The notes under the pieces were generated by a model. The model was not told where the DNA came from. It did no database searches and worked only from the letters and a program-made list of their open reading frames with translations. The position numbers and the translations under genes were made by a program. Source: Pegea sp. RAD2-039 (lineage: Eukaryota > Chordata > Thaliacea > Salpida > Salpidae). From it: a stretch of DNA of 64,000 nt. Location of the stretch: the NCBI GenBank assembly GCA_034620365.1, contig JAQGEQ010000255.1, forward strand, positions 682,001-746,000. Reading direction: 5' to 3'. Shown in pieces: positions 24,730 to 37,079 of the stretch. Each line of letters begins with the position of its first letter. The stretch's first letter is position 1.

Positions 24730-25575
24730 ATAATAGACTAGACCTTGGCATTACTCTATCATCTGGCTTTAAATGGCACAATTATGTTTCCAAATTCTTT
24801 ACAAAATCAATCAACCTTGTCTACCTTATTATAAAGACCTTTAATTCTAAGAATCCATACTTTTTTATTAATTTCTTCAAATTGTACGTGTATCCAATTC
24901 TTGAATACAATGTCAGTGCATGGATACCATATCAAGTTGGGGATATAAACAAAATTGAGTCTGTTCAGGCGATATTTACGAGATTGGTATGCAGGAGACT
25001 TAATATCAAATACGATAGTTATAAACATCGTCTCATCTTCTTCAATTTAGCTACATTGGAGATTTGACAGATTAAATACGATTTAATTCTTATCTTTAAA
25101 ATGATCAATAATTTAATTGACTTTCAGTTTGATGATTTCTTTTCCATTAGTCCTTCCATCAATTTCTACCAACTCAGACAACACACAATACAGCTTAATA
25201 AGCCCACATCACCTGGTACATTAATCAGATTCAATTTCTTATCATATCACACAATTATTACTTGGAACCAGTTGCCATCAGACATTGCCATGTCAGAATC
25301 ATTTGTGTTGTTCAAACAGAAGTTTAACCGTTATAGTATTGGCAACACTGCCTTATAAAGTGTGATTTTTTCATTTGTTTGTATTATTAACATTCTATGT
25401 AATTGTTCACTGTTATATGCTTTGAGGACTACCGAAATGTCATGTGTGTTACATCTATTGTTGTCTATATTGTTGACTTAATAGATGTTGTTTGTGAAGA
25501 TCTGTGTTAGCGAGAGGTGTTCTCTTCAGGCACTATCTTTTGCATTTATTGAAATCAAATTTATAAATATCTAGT
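24730..25575 (+). mobile_element. 5'-truncated LINE, C-terminal end of reverse transcriptase ORF
   Basis: One frame runs from about 24735 to 25358 with a single internal TGA (25065-25067). It reads LDLGITLSSGFKWHNYVSKF, then YPILEYNVSAWIPYQ, IESVQAIFTRLVCRR and ITWNQLPSDIAMSES. These are the thumb and C-terminal phrases of non-LTR retrotransposons of the CR1/Jockey type. A 3' untranslated piece follows to about 25575. It contains GAGAGGTGTTCTCTTCAGGC, which recurs in inverted orientation in the other LINE tails of this window. The catalytic YADD part is missing here, so it is a dead 5'-truncated copy. Confidence 0.85.
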
Positions 25576-26630
25576 ATTAAGAAATTAGGTTTTCAAAATA
25601 TTTGGATAAAATATAATTGGCCCCTATTTATATATATTTTTCAATCGCGGTTGTAATATCCTATCAACTGCTGGCTGAAAATAATGTTGGCTTTCATTCA
25701 ATATTAACTATTTACAACATGATGTACTTCGTTTCAGGTATTTTGTGCATATTTGATAAACTAAACATAAAACGGTGTTAAACTTATACGATTCTATTTG
25801 TTTATACTTGTAAAACATTATTTTTCTTTAATTATTTTCTTAAACTTCCTGCAACTTGCAATCTGAGCTTAATTTCAATAAACTATATGATTCAATAAAA
25901 AGAAATCGTTATTTACAAAATAGGTGATCTACAACTTCTAGGATCTTATATATCTTCACAGTTATAAAATTGTTAAAATGTTAAATCAAAGCTAATGCAA
26001 ATTTATTACTTCTGGTTACAAAGATGAAATAAGCAACGACAAAAATTATTTAATCACAATAGAGAAAATCATTTAATGAAGAATCAAAAATCAAAGAAAT
26101 AGAAAAGAAAGTTATCATAAACGACTTGAATAATTTTATGAGATGTCGTGATAATTAGATCTCGCTCTTTGAGAAGTTATAGGCGAATTTTGCACAGAAG
26201 TGATGTTTTTAAACCATGTGGTCATCTCAGTTGCTTTTCTTGGTTAATATAATTCTAAGTAGATATTATTAAATTCTGAAACACATTCTTGGTTAGATTG
26301 TTTAGTAACCTTATGATTTTTTATAGAAAAATAAAATAGAAATAGATTTGGCAAATGATGAAATCAAATCATTAAAATTGTACGATTGTAAGTTAAAATT
26401 TTCTTTTTCATAAATAAAATAATTCTTTAAGTTTTTTGATTTATTTTAAAAATTTGCTTTATTGTATTAGATTAAGATAATTAAAGAAAATAGCTTTATC
26501 AAAAATATAAATTTTGTGTAGAAAAATTATTATATTTATAATTGTTTTAATATTTTTAAATCCTTTGTATTTAGGGAAGAGAAAAAAAAGTATTTTAAAA
26601 TCTCACTTTATCATCGAGACTTCTTAATGT
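25576..26630. other. Intergenic region between LINE tail and the polysaccharide lyase gene
   Basis: No gene was seen. The 3' end of the lyase gene is at 26631 and its untranslated region must extend into the right edge of this stretch. Confidence 0.45.
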
Positions 26631-28759
26631 TTAGCCAGATTCTCTTCCAAGAACAACATTTTTGAACTGAATATGCAATCTGTTTGTTTTTCCTGATGGA
26701 TTATAAATACCTGTAGAAGAATTTTTAAATATAATAAAAATATATTTAGCTGAAAAATTATCATACCAAATTTAAAGTATGGAATTCTTCTTTCATCATT
26801 TCGTCCGCATGGACCATTCCAATTAATAACTTCTTTATCATCTATTGAAAGACGAATCCAAGCATTTCTTATTAAAGATCCTTCTTCTAGAATTAATATT
26901 AATGTTAAAAGTTTGTTCAATTTTGTTTGCAAAATTAACTATATCATTGTTGTTACTTAAATTTCAAAGTTTCAAAACAGTTTTATAAAACAAAATTAAG
27001 CTTAAAATAGTTTTTGTAACTTCAAATGTTTTACTTTGTCCAGTAGTTTCGTTCAGAACATTTCTATAAGCACTCCATTTGATTTTCCAAGAAAATTTAG
27101 TATAATTTGATTTAAGAAAGTTGGCATTTTTCATGAAAAGTAAGTTGACCTGTAATAAATTTAGTTGAGATAATAATACGTTAAGATAATGCTTTAAAAG
27201 TCTAGTTAATAAAAGTTTAAAATGATAAGTAACATTTAAGAAATTTTAAAGATATTTGTAATAAATTTGTAACTATTTAAAAACTTGGCAATATTTGAAT
27301 AAAAATATATTCTCGATCAATTTTAAATAACACTCTTATAATATTTACATAGTAATATAAATTAAAACTACAACTTCATAACTAATTGAAAACACGATAA
27401 TATAAGAAAATATTCATTTCGTCTCTTTAATCAAGTTAGTGCTTTGTTTTTAATATTAAATAGCTCTATTTTATCTAAATCATGAAAAATCTATCACCTG
27501 TTGCTCAGGAAAATCATTACATTGTGTTTCACATTTCTCTGTACAACCGGAATTTGGAATGAAAATTCGAGAATCAGACCGTGCTATAACCTTTATATAG
27601 CCATTATCTAATTTTAAAACTAATGGTGGATAGCCTCCTTTTTGATAAGAAAAATCTAATTCGGTCCCGTTTGAACGATGAAATACTTTTCCTGAAATTA
27701 AAAATTCATGAAATCATAAAAATAGTATTAGTAAAAAATAATTAAACCTTTTTGGCACTTATAGGTTGTGCAGGTATCAAAAAACTCTTTAGTTGTTTTA
27801 AAACTAACAACTCCGTTTTTATCTTTTACAATTCTTGGATCTGGTGAACCATGCCACTGTGTAATAATATATTTAGATGTAGACATAACACCTCTACTAA
27901 TTTTCATGCCATAGGAATAAGTATAAGTATCATTTTCTGGTTGGTTTACTGCTCCACACAACAGTGTTAAAAGTGGCTTTACAACTTTATCTAAAAATAG
28001 CTTTCGGTAAAAACAATCTGTGTATAGATGATAAACTCACCAAGAGAAACTTTAGAAGGTTTCTTTGTTGCATCATCATCTGAGGTGTTTGTACTTTTCT
28101 TTAATTCATCAAGTCTGGTAAAGCAATTTGAAAGCTCTACTCTAGATTTTTTATCTTCTATTTCTGGCTGAAAGACGAATCTGAAAATTGTATTGTAAAT
28201 TTTGTACTATTAAAAGTTTTAACTCATTCATTTGCTTGCATATGATTTTACCAAATATGATTTTTGTAGAATACTTAAAACAAAATAGATTGTTTAGCAT
28301 AAAACTTTTTAGATTATTGTAAAACAGCGAGAAATCTTGAATTAGTTTCATTTTAAACAAACTTTATTTCCTTTAGATGTGGCTCTCCTGTTTTGATCTT
28401 ATATTTTGTTTCTGAGATTCCTGTAGTAACTTTAATCCACATTTTCGTTTCTCCAAAATAAGTGTTTTCTATATTTTTTGATAAAGTAAGTTATTTCTAT
28501 AGTTATAATTGCACGTTTCTAATAACAACCAATTATAACACAGCTACAAAATAAGAATTTTTTAAATTGGTTACCGAAATTGTTTAAAAGAGAGACATCG
28601 AGATGGTACTGAGCATCATGTACAACGTAGGCTGGTAATTGAAAATTATTTGTATAAAGCAAATCTAAAAAAAAGATTTTTAAACTAATCTTATACATTT
28701 ATCAAGTTAAAAAACTCACAATTCATGAAGAAAATATGCAAGAGAGTAACAACTTCCAT
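26631..28759 (-). CDS. Secreted heparin-lyase-I-like polysaccharide lyase
   Basis: Nine exons on the minus strand: 28759-28720, 28664-28575, 28468-28363, 28180-28041, 27990-27748, 27691-27498, 27149-27035, 26886-26767 and 26710-26631. All phases agree and give 375 residues. The start MEVVTLLHIFFMNYLLYT looks like a signal peptide. KSRVELS at 90-96, YIITQWHGSPDP at 166-177 and PYFKFGIYNPSG ending near residue 356 follow the signature order of the polysaccharide lyase family that includes bacterial heparin lyase I (PL13; jelly-roll fold). There, RxEL, QWHG and KxGIY blocks line the cleft. His172 and Tyr352 are the candidate catalytic pair by analogy. The length matches bacterial heparinase I (about 375-385 residues). 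The inferred role is beta-elimination of heparin- or heparan-like chains outside the cell; other uronic-acid polymers are possible. Canonical introns argue against bacterial contamination. The donors after exons 3 (GTTTGT) and 5 (GTTTAA) are weak, so those edges are the least certain. Confidence 0.75.
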
Positions 28760-30679
28760 TGCTGTTTGTTAAATGATTATCTGGTAAATAATCTAATTAA
28801 TAATAAAGAATTGTTTTCAAAAAAGTTTGAATACAAATAAAAAATCACAAAGCTTATTGAAAGAACTTCTTTTATGAGAATAGTCTACGTTTGTTATTAA
28901 ATTAAGTCCATAAAATGATTTTTAAAAGAAATGGCAAATATTACCATTAGTTTAAATAAATTTTCTGGACTTAAACAAGTTTTTCTTCTAATTATTCTAA
29001 AAATTTATTCTAGTAAACTGTTTTAAAAGAACTTTCTATTAATACATCTTTATTTACACTTTCTCAAGTTTGGAAGAAAGCCAATATATGAAAAAGTGAT
29101 AATATAAAATCACTTGAAATATTAACTAAACTATTTCTAAATATTTAACGTTGAAGTGTTTGATACTTTGAATATCTGAAAAAGTTCTTAACTTAATTCA
29201 GTAAACTAATTAGGCTAAACTTTTAAGCACATTTGAAAATATTCTTTGATTAATGCTTTATTTGTAGCACAAAATCATCATATTTATTTTTGTTATCATT
29301 AAAAATATTTATTTATTAGTATAGTGTAATATTTATTAATATATTTTTAGTTAGAATAATATTTGGTGCGTCGTCGTCTAGGCAGTAATCTTTCAAAAAG
29401 GTAAAATTTACTGAAAAACAATTCATATTCTTCGCAATTTTAACATTTCCATTTTTATGTATAAAAAATAAGTTTTAAGATATTAATGAAAGCTGAAAAT
29501 TATTGGATTTTATTAAAATTAAGACAAAAAAATTAAATTAAATCTCAACTACACTTTCTTAGTAAATAACAGCCTTTTATTTTGAAAGTTATATTTAATA
29601 AAAATTAAACCAATATTTTCTGGCTTATATAGTATTTAAAGAAAAACATCATTTTGGTTTTTAACTATGTATAGTCTAACAAGACACTTATTAAAGTTTT
29701 TCACATTTTTGAAATTTTTTTGTAGACGATTACATGGTAAACCAATCAGATTAAAAAAACTTTTAAAATAATCTGCTCTTTGCAAAAATAAAATAGTTCT
29801 TTGTAAAAACTGACAATATCTAGTATACGTTTAGTTATTATAAGCTAAGAAATTTATAAAGAAAAAAAATTCAGATCTAAAACTAAGTTAACCGTTTCTA
29901 TTAAAACTTTAATTCTCAAAATCTAAAAGTATTTATAGATTAAAAGTTTTATCGTTTATATAATTCTATTTAAAGAGAAATTTTAATAAAAGTTCTCTTT
30001 TACAAAATTTTTTCTTTTCTATCAAACTTTTTCGGAAAGAAGGATATAGGATTTTCTTTTTAACGATTAAAATTGTTCTAAATTGTTACTACATGAAAAG
30101 TCAATAGCTTGCATTCTGATAGATTAATTGCTTTAAAAAAAACGTTCAGGATAAACTGAACTTACTCAAAATATTAGTCATTAATTTTTTCTAAAAGAAA
30201 AGTTTGCTAAAATTAACTTCCTTTAAAAATACAAATTAAATTTAGAATAGATTCATTCAAGTTTTTGCAAGAAATTTTGTATGCGTGAGCATAAATTGAT
30301 TTTGGTTTCTTTATAATATTGCCTTCTGAAAAACATTTAATATGCATTATTTTTATTAATTCAATAATTAAATAAGCTTATAAGAAGTTTAAGAGATATA
30401 AATGGTCTAGATCTTACAAAGTTGTAATTAAAAATAAGAAAAATCTGCTTAGTAGTAAAATCAGCTGAAAACGAGTTTTGAAATATATTTTTAATGAAGA
30501 ATTTGTACAAACTAATTTAAATCAGTTTAATCAAGTCAGTTTTGACAAATGTGATTTAATAAAGAACTATCAAGAACTACTATTCTTGTCAATTAAATAA
30601 TGTATACTAGAAAACTCTAAATTACTCTATTAACCTTTTCACAAATTTGTTGTTCAAATATGTTCAGAAACTAGAGATT
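28760..30679. other. Intergenic region, no gene seen
   Basis: Upstream flank of the lyase gene; strongly AT-rich, with no exons, RNA genes or repeats recognised. Confidence 0.45.
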
Positions 30680-31320
30680 TTTTTTATTTATTTAATTCAA
30701 TAAATGCAAAGGAGGGTACCTGAAAAGAGCACCTCTTGCTAACACACATTCTCACAAATAACATCTATTTAGCCAAAAATATAGAAAGCAAACGATGTAA
30801 CACGTGGCATTTCAGTAGTCCTCAAAGCATATAACAGTGAACAATTACATGGAATGTTAATAATATAAGAAAGAGAAAAAAATCACAGTTTTGAAATGAC
30901 AATGTTGGCAATATTATAACGCTTCAACTTCTCCTTGAACAACGCGAGCGACTCCGAGATGACAATGTCTGATGGCAGCTGGTTCCATGTACTAATTGTG
31001 CGGTATGAGAAAAAATTCGCTCTGACCAATGTACTAGGTGATATAGGCTTATTAACTTGTAATGGGTGTCGTCTGAGCTGATATAACTTGAACGAAGGAC
31101 TAATAGAAAAGAAATCATCAAATTGAATGTCAATTAAATTTGTTATAAGTTGATAATTTTAAATATAAGAATTAAGCCGTACTTAATCCGTCGGATTTCC
31201 AAAGTATTAAAATTGAAGAGACTGAGACGATGTTTATAACTACCATATTAAAATATTAAGTTTACTACATAATAATCTTGTAAATGTGGCCTGAACAGAT
31301 TCGATTTTTTTATATCACTA
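30680..31320 (-). mobile_element. LINE 3' end, reverse orientation
   Basis: On the minus strand this piece reads FFSYRTISTWNQLPSDIV and then SLALFKEKLKRYNIANIV, matching the C terminus of the LINE at 24730-25575. It then has the shared 3' untranslated segment with CTCTTTTCAGGTACC and ends in an (AAAT)-like tail at about 30680. Upstream coding sequence is eroded by frameshifts. Confidence 0.8.
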
Positions 31321-32063
31321 ATTTTATTAAAAAAAAAGATTGATATTATCTAACTATAAACAATTAGATAAACCATTGTTGGAAATTCTAAGAAAATGTT
31401 TGGCCTTTAAAACTATTTTTAGATGTAGACAGTTCCTGCTGTCCACAGAAAGTTAACTAATTTAAAGAAATGATTAAAAGTATAAAGTATGAGCACGCCT
31501 GCAAATATTTTGTAAATTTAAAATAAATTTAAATGTTAGATTATGTAATAAAGCTTAAAGCCGAATCATTAAGTTAAAAATGTATTTAATTTATTTAAAA
31601 ATATTTTTTATATTTCATTTAATTCCTGCAACCACACTTTATTGCTGATACTATTTTTTCATTAATATTCATTTATAAATAAATAAAATTTTGAAACGTT
31701 AAACATAAATTTATTTACGTTTTTGTAAACAAGATTAGTTTGATGAAATAGTCAAATGATTTCTGTAAATTTGGTTATATAAGAATTTATTTTATTTATA
31801 AAAGAATAAATGATTTCGAATTCTATAGAAAGTTATTTGTTCTAACTAAAACTGTTTAACTTCTACCAAACAACATTTAAAAGATGACCAACTATAAGAA
31901 ATAATTGTAAAATTCTAAATATTTAATGAGCTTAGAATGTTTAATTAAAAATTTTATTCATTTCTAAGCTTTTTCACATTGTTCGATATCTGCAAATTTC
32001 TCTAAAAATATCTAAGCAAAAAATAATACTTCTCAATTCATGAAGAAATTGACAAAATCCTTA
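31321..32063. other. Intergenic region, no gene seen
   Basis: AT-rich spacer between the LINE tail and the start of the segmental duplication. Confidence 0.45.
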
Positions 32064-32254
32064 AAATGTGAAAAATATCTTAAAATTTGTTTTCTGTAAA
32101 GTATAATAAAACAAAATACTTTATAAACGGTTAAATCAAATTAAGTTTAGCAAGTTAATTTAAGCATAATAACGTAATATACGATAACTTCATAAAGCTA
32201 TTTTAATCGTTTTATAAAGTAGTAGCAGGATAAAAGCAATTTCGTTCAAGAAAA

Positions 32255-32353
32255 ATGTATTATTTAAATTTTTGTTCATTTTTTCTTCTTTTATTTTCAA
32301 TAACTTCAGCTGCTAAGTCATCTGGAGTAGTTTCATTACCAGAGACGTCATAA
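32255..32353 (+). CDS. Short ORF with signal-peptide-like sequence, conserved in both duplicates
   Basis: A 32-codon frame starts MYYLNFCSFFLLLFSITSAA, a good signal-peptide profile, and stops soon after. A TATA-like TTTTATAAAG lies about 40 bases upstream. The twin at 42957-43055 keeps the frame and the stop. The sequence around the stop (GACGTCATAATCAG, then TCATCATCAGTTAA) resembles the end of the FGF signal-peptide region (GTGACGTCATCATCAGTTGA). It may therefore be a decayed third copy of FGF exon 1, or the first exon of an unrecognised secreted protein. Confidence 0.35.
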   Translation: MYYLNFCSFFLLLFSITSAAKSSGVVSLPETS

Positions 32354-32384
32354 TCAGTAGTTTCATCATCAGTTAAAGTTAGAG

Positions 32385-32530
32385 CCTTGTAGGCAGTTTG
32401 TCACTTAACTCAGTGTCGTTCTGGTAGCTCCTGCGATACCAGCCGAAAGTAATCACATCAGCTTGTCTGTTCCGCTGCATAACTAGTTAGTGTGGAGAGT
32501 CGAGTCTTGCAGCATAAAGTACCAACAAAT
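32385..32530. mobile_element. SINE-related fragment, left duplicate
   Basis: The GC-richer segment with CCAGCCGAAAGTAATCACAT and TGTCTGTTCCGCTGCATAAC is the twin of 43090-43245. It resembles the extra middle section of the SINE at 14110-14490 (GACGCCAGCTGGACGTAGC, then CTATTTCGCTACCTAACTAG). Confidence 0.45.
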
Positions 32531-34154
32531 TTTCCATAATTTCTCTCCTGACTTACAAGCCATTTTTAGCTGAGAAAAGTCACTTATATTATCAACGTTG
32601 CTTTTATAATTTGTTCAAAACTTTAAAAAAACATGAACTATTTGAAAACATGATTAACCAATATTGGTGTTCCTTTTTCTAGAAGCTTGTATGCAGGTTT
32701 CTTGTTTTAATTGCTGGTTTACAATTAAACAATAATTGGAATAATTAGAATATTGATATATTTAGTTAAGCTTTTGTTTAGAACGACTAATCAAATTGTC
32801 TCAAAAGTAAATGAAACGATTAGAAAATTTGTTTTATTGTTAGAGTTGCTTTGTTTACATAAATACTAATTTGAAAAATTTGTACAAAACGATTGCAAAA
32901 ACAGTTTGTTAGACCAATTAAAACTTTAAAGTAAACTTTAAAAATATGATATGAAGTCATTGCAAAAATTAAAACAATTTTATAAGAATGCTTTAAAAAT
33001 ACCATATGAAAGTATTCTCTATCTGAAGACATTCTTAATAACTAATCTAATAATTGCCTTTTACATCATTAGAACAATAACTTTAACTTATCTTCATCTT
33101 TAAAATAATTTGAGCAGTAGACTTTTTCGTAAAATTGCAAATTTATAAGCTTGTATTCATCTAAAAGCAAAGTTTTTCAAGAAAATCTTCTTTAAAATGT
33201 TCTAGAAGTTTCTTACACCACCATGATAGTTTCCTTTTTTGTTGTTTTTAAAACAAATAAGTTTCTTTTCATTTAATTTATTTAATTTTAATTGAAGTCA
33301 ACCAATTTTTTTGTGAAAAAATGCTATAAGGAAGTATTGCTTTCTTAAATCATCTTTCTTACGATGATATTTTATCATTGTTTACTATTTGATCATGTAA
33401 AATAACCAATAAACATTTTGCAAATTGTTGAAACAAAATTACTTTCATTTTACTAATTTTACGGATTTTATTGTTGTGTATATATAGCTTCTTCGAACCA
33501 TTCTAAACATAAAGAGTTTACTTACTACCTTATGACTTTAACAGCTATAAATTGCTCCAAAAAAGTATAAATAAAATTACTCATTAAAAAAAGTAATAAA
33601 GATTTTACGAGTTTTGTTGCTTTTTTGAAAAAAAAAATTATCAAAAATTATAACAAAACTAAAGAGTCTTTGTACTGAGTTGTTGGTATAATCTTTTTTG
33701 TGTATTTTATTTACTTGTACTACGGTTGCTTAAGAAATGAGGGAAAAGGTTGAATGTAATAATTAGTAATCAATTCTTTAGACTTATTAAATTAAAAAAG
33801 GTTTTATACAAAAATAGTTATTTTATGGTGAGGTATTAATCTTTAGCTAGTTTATTTATGTAATAAATATTTAAAATTGATGCAAATGATAATTTAAATT
33901 AATTTTAACTCTAACATTGCTTATTTCTGTTTTTTGTAATGTTCTTATATTCAACATTGCTAGTTACAGTAATACAGTTCAAAATCAATGACGTCATCTA
34001 CGAGCTCATTTAAGCTTCGAAAAAAGGAAACGTGGCAACATGTTATGTTGAAGTGTTTGATTGATGATGCATAATAACGATATAAGTTGCTTATAATTTC
34101 TACTACAATTGTGACATTATCAATCCATATTGTAGAAAATTGTTTGATTTCATA
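32531..34154. other. Upstream region of the intact FGF gene
   Basis: No coding sequence was seen. It is conserved with 43246-44825, apart from indels. A palindromic TGACGTCA (33989-33996) lies about 160 bases before the FGF start, in a block conserved in both copies, and is a candidate CREB/ATF-type site. In the right copy the same position reads TGATGTCA. Confidence 0.45.
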
Positions 34155-35251
34155 ATGACGTCAATTTTAGCTAAGCGATATTTTTTTCTTTATTTTATTC
34201 TGAGTTTGATCACCTTGGCTACTTTGTCATTATCAGTGACGTCATCATCAGTTGAATCATGGAAAAGCCAGCCAGATGCTGGTTTGATCAATAACCTTAA
34301 TGATAACTTTGACTCTCAAAATAGATCTCAGCCTGAAGAGAATGAAAGATTAGCTAGAACCAAGCGGTACTCAAGTAGTCGAGCTTTTAACAATATGGGT
34401 TTTCAACATCAGACAAGATTTCTCTACCATAAAATTACGGGCAAGTGTTTAACTATTACAGAAAGAGGACTTGTTACCCTTAAAGAAGGAAAACAACATG
34501 AATGTAAGTGTTACTGACATCACGACTGCATTTAATGACTTTTTCACGCAGCTCAGTTGCTGTTTTTGACTAGAATCCCAAGGACTGAGGCAGAAATGTC
34601 CTTAGTTAACCCTAAAATTGTTTTACGGATCTATTCACCAGTCTCAAAATTGTTTCTTGCGCTACGGAAACACGGGAAAGTATACGGCACAGTAAGCAAT
34701 TGATGACGTCATTAGAATTAAATTTTTGTGACGTCATTATTCACAGCCTAATCCTAAAGACAAGAATACTAAATTTACCCACGAATATTTTCCCGCATCT
34801 CATGATTCTTACCGAAGCTTCCAACACGGTAATTTTCTCGCCTTAACAGCGTTAGGAGTCAGACCAGGACATCAAGTCTATAGTAGCCACCAAAGATCAA
34901 CTATGTTTTTGGTATTGTCATCGTTTAATGACGTCTCACCTGGACATCAAATATTAGCGTTTTTTCCTTCACTTCGTGGCCCAGACTATGAACGCTGTAA
35001 CATTCTTAAAGGTAAGTGATGTTAATGTCAGTACACGCAGTAGCAAATGATAGATTAATCAATATGTATCTTTAAAGTAGAATGTCAATCGTTTTGTAAT
35101 GAAATCACTGATGACATTTTAAGAGATCAATAACTGATTTATCACGCCAACAGGTCCACGGTTAGAGCGATGTAGGAAGGCAGCATTAAGAGCCCAAAAT
35201 CCGAAAACACATCGTCATCATCGTAAACATCATTCTCACAGAAAATTTTAA
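34155..35251 (+). CDS. Secreted fibroblast growth factor, intact copy
   Basis: Four exons (34155-34503, 34552-34691, 34747-35011, 35154-35251) encode 283 residues. A hydrophobic signal sequence spans about residues 9-30. A dibasic furin-like RTKR is at 68-71. The beta-trefoil core then begins at about 88 (RFLYHKITGKCLTITERGL), passes SPVSKLFLALRKHGKVYGT (the FGF YLAMNKKGKLYGS strand pair) and TKFTHEYF, and reaches YRSFQHGNFLALTALGVRPG (the wyvALNk-G block). The intron directly after KVYGT is where FGF genes commonly carry one. The tail from about 260 is basic and His-rich (HRHHRKHHSHRKF), suited to heparan-sulphate or metal binding. FGFs act on receptor tyrosine kinases with heparan sulphate as cofactor. 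The start is the ATG at 34155; the frame is open upstream only through a TTG. Subfamily not assigned. TGACGTCA octamers lie inside exon 1 and an intron. Confidence 0.88.
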
Positions 35252-35507
35252 CCAAATACATCTACTTAGGTGTGACGTCATGGTAAACTTTTAAGAAGTA
35301 GATATTACCAAATACTAGTTGCTAAAATATTACATCACGTTGTCACCTTTTCTTGCTGACGCCATATTTTCTCTGATGTACTTCTTCAATTTTTGCTTTA
35401 AAATATCTTCTATTATAACCAAGTCAATGCTGATTTTGATTTCAGTAATGTAAACATATCAGTATACTATTTAATATCGTAATCATCACGTATAACCACT
35501 TTCCAAA

Positions 35508-35513
35508 AATAAA
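35508..35513 (+). terminator. Polyadenylation signal of the intact FGF gene
   Basis: AATAAA lies about 260 bases past the FGF stop and is conserved in the right copy. Confidence 0.45.
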
Positions 35514-37079
35514 TGGATCTATTTTCGAAAAATCGATTTTACGTTTATATCAAAGCAAAAAGTTATTCTAATACAGTCACTGAATCCTTGAGCAATCCAT
35601 AAGAAGCTTATATTATATTTGTTTTGTCGTCACTTTTTTAAATTAATTGTAAAATTTACTGACGGACAGTTGAGATATAACCTTTTTTTACTCATAGAAG
35701 TTCTACTCTAAAAAATTACGTGAGAAAAGCCAATCTACAATTTTGAAAGTTGAGTAAAATTTAAGGCCTTAGCTTTATTGTTGCTATAAAAGTTTAAGTT
35801 GAAATTTAGAAAAGTAATCATGTAAGTATGATTTACTTAAATTGCTTTACTAAAATTTAGATAGTTGTTGTTGTATTCCAAAAATCTTAACTTTTTAATT
35901 GACAAACCAAACTAATTTAGTTTTTACATTTTCTGTGCTATGCATTGAGCAACTTCAAATTAAGCTATTATCGCTCAGCCACGGTATAAATATATGTTGT
36001 TATGATACACTTGAAATACATAAGAATACAATCCGTTAGACATAGTATAAATAGCACAGTAAACACACATTTTCCTCTCATTTTAAAAACTAATCTCTAT
36101 CTTATTTTCTCACAATTTTCTACTTCGAAATTAAATTATATAACAAAAATATTTACAGATAAGTCCCTATAAAACTCTAACATTTTTAAATATTAATATC
36201 TTGGAATAAGCATTGGAAAGATAATTATGAAACTTAAAATGTGATATTAACTATTTTGTGAAAAATGCTTATAGATTAATTTAAAGATAGGCAAAACAAT
36301 CTTTTAATTTTTTAACTTTGTGAAGCTACAAGATTCAAATGGGTAAACTTCAACAGTTAGAACAAATTTTGTTGATAACACAAGGCAATTCATAGGTAAA
36401 CAAAACGACACTAACATTATAAATAGTTATTTTTAGATAACAAACATTTTTCGTAAACTTTCTGTTGGGATAAACGCGATACATGTAATCAGTTGTACTA
36501 AGAAAAAAAAACAATTTTTTAAAAACGCTAAAAAACTAAGTAGTACTGACTTAAAAAAACTGAAACTATGTTTTATATAAATATTCAATGCAAGCTAGAA
36601 ATATAATTTACTGAATAATTTTCTGTTTGTACCGAATTCTGTCTTGCTTTAATTTCTTACAGCTAGAAATAAGGCAAAAATTTTCCAAAATCTCCTAAAA
36701 TGTGGTCGAAAAATAGTTGAAAATAAGCATCTTGAATTACAGTTAGTTTTTCACCTAGAAAATTAGCATAAGAACGTAAGGAGTCTAAATAGTTTTACAA
36801 TGCTTTGAAATAGAAATTATCTAACAGTAAATTGCACCTTCTTAATAATTAATTTTAGTCGAGAAAAAAAACTACTTAAAAGTTTTTTTAGTGTAAAAGT
36901 TTGACTTTTAATTTTTAAAAAGCAGAACTAGTAAAGGAATGTTTTGTGTTTACGTTTAGTCAAAATCCATAGCCTAAGGATTGTATAATCATTAATTGCA
37001 TAATAACATAAGAGCTAATTTTTACAAGAAAGCAACATCTTATGTCTTGAAGCTGTTTAATAAGTTGTTTATTTATTTA
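35514..37079. other. Downstream flank of the FGF gene within the duplication
   Basis: AT-rich, no gene seen. It aligns piecewise with 46200-47159, and the right copy is several hundred bases shorter here. Confidence 0.4.

Noticed and set aside
30924-31133. Minus-strand 69-codon frame
   Set aside because: It overlaps the LINE C terminus in the wrong frame; the correct frame gives TWNQLPSDIV.
34140-34154. Upstream start for the FGF five codons earlier
   Set aside because: It would begin at TTG; the ATG at 34155 is matched by the duplicate's ATG at 44826.
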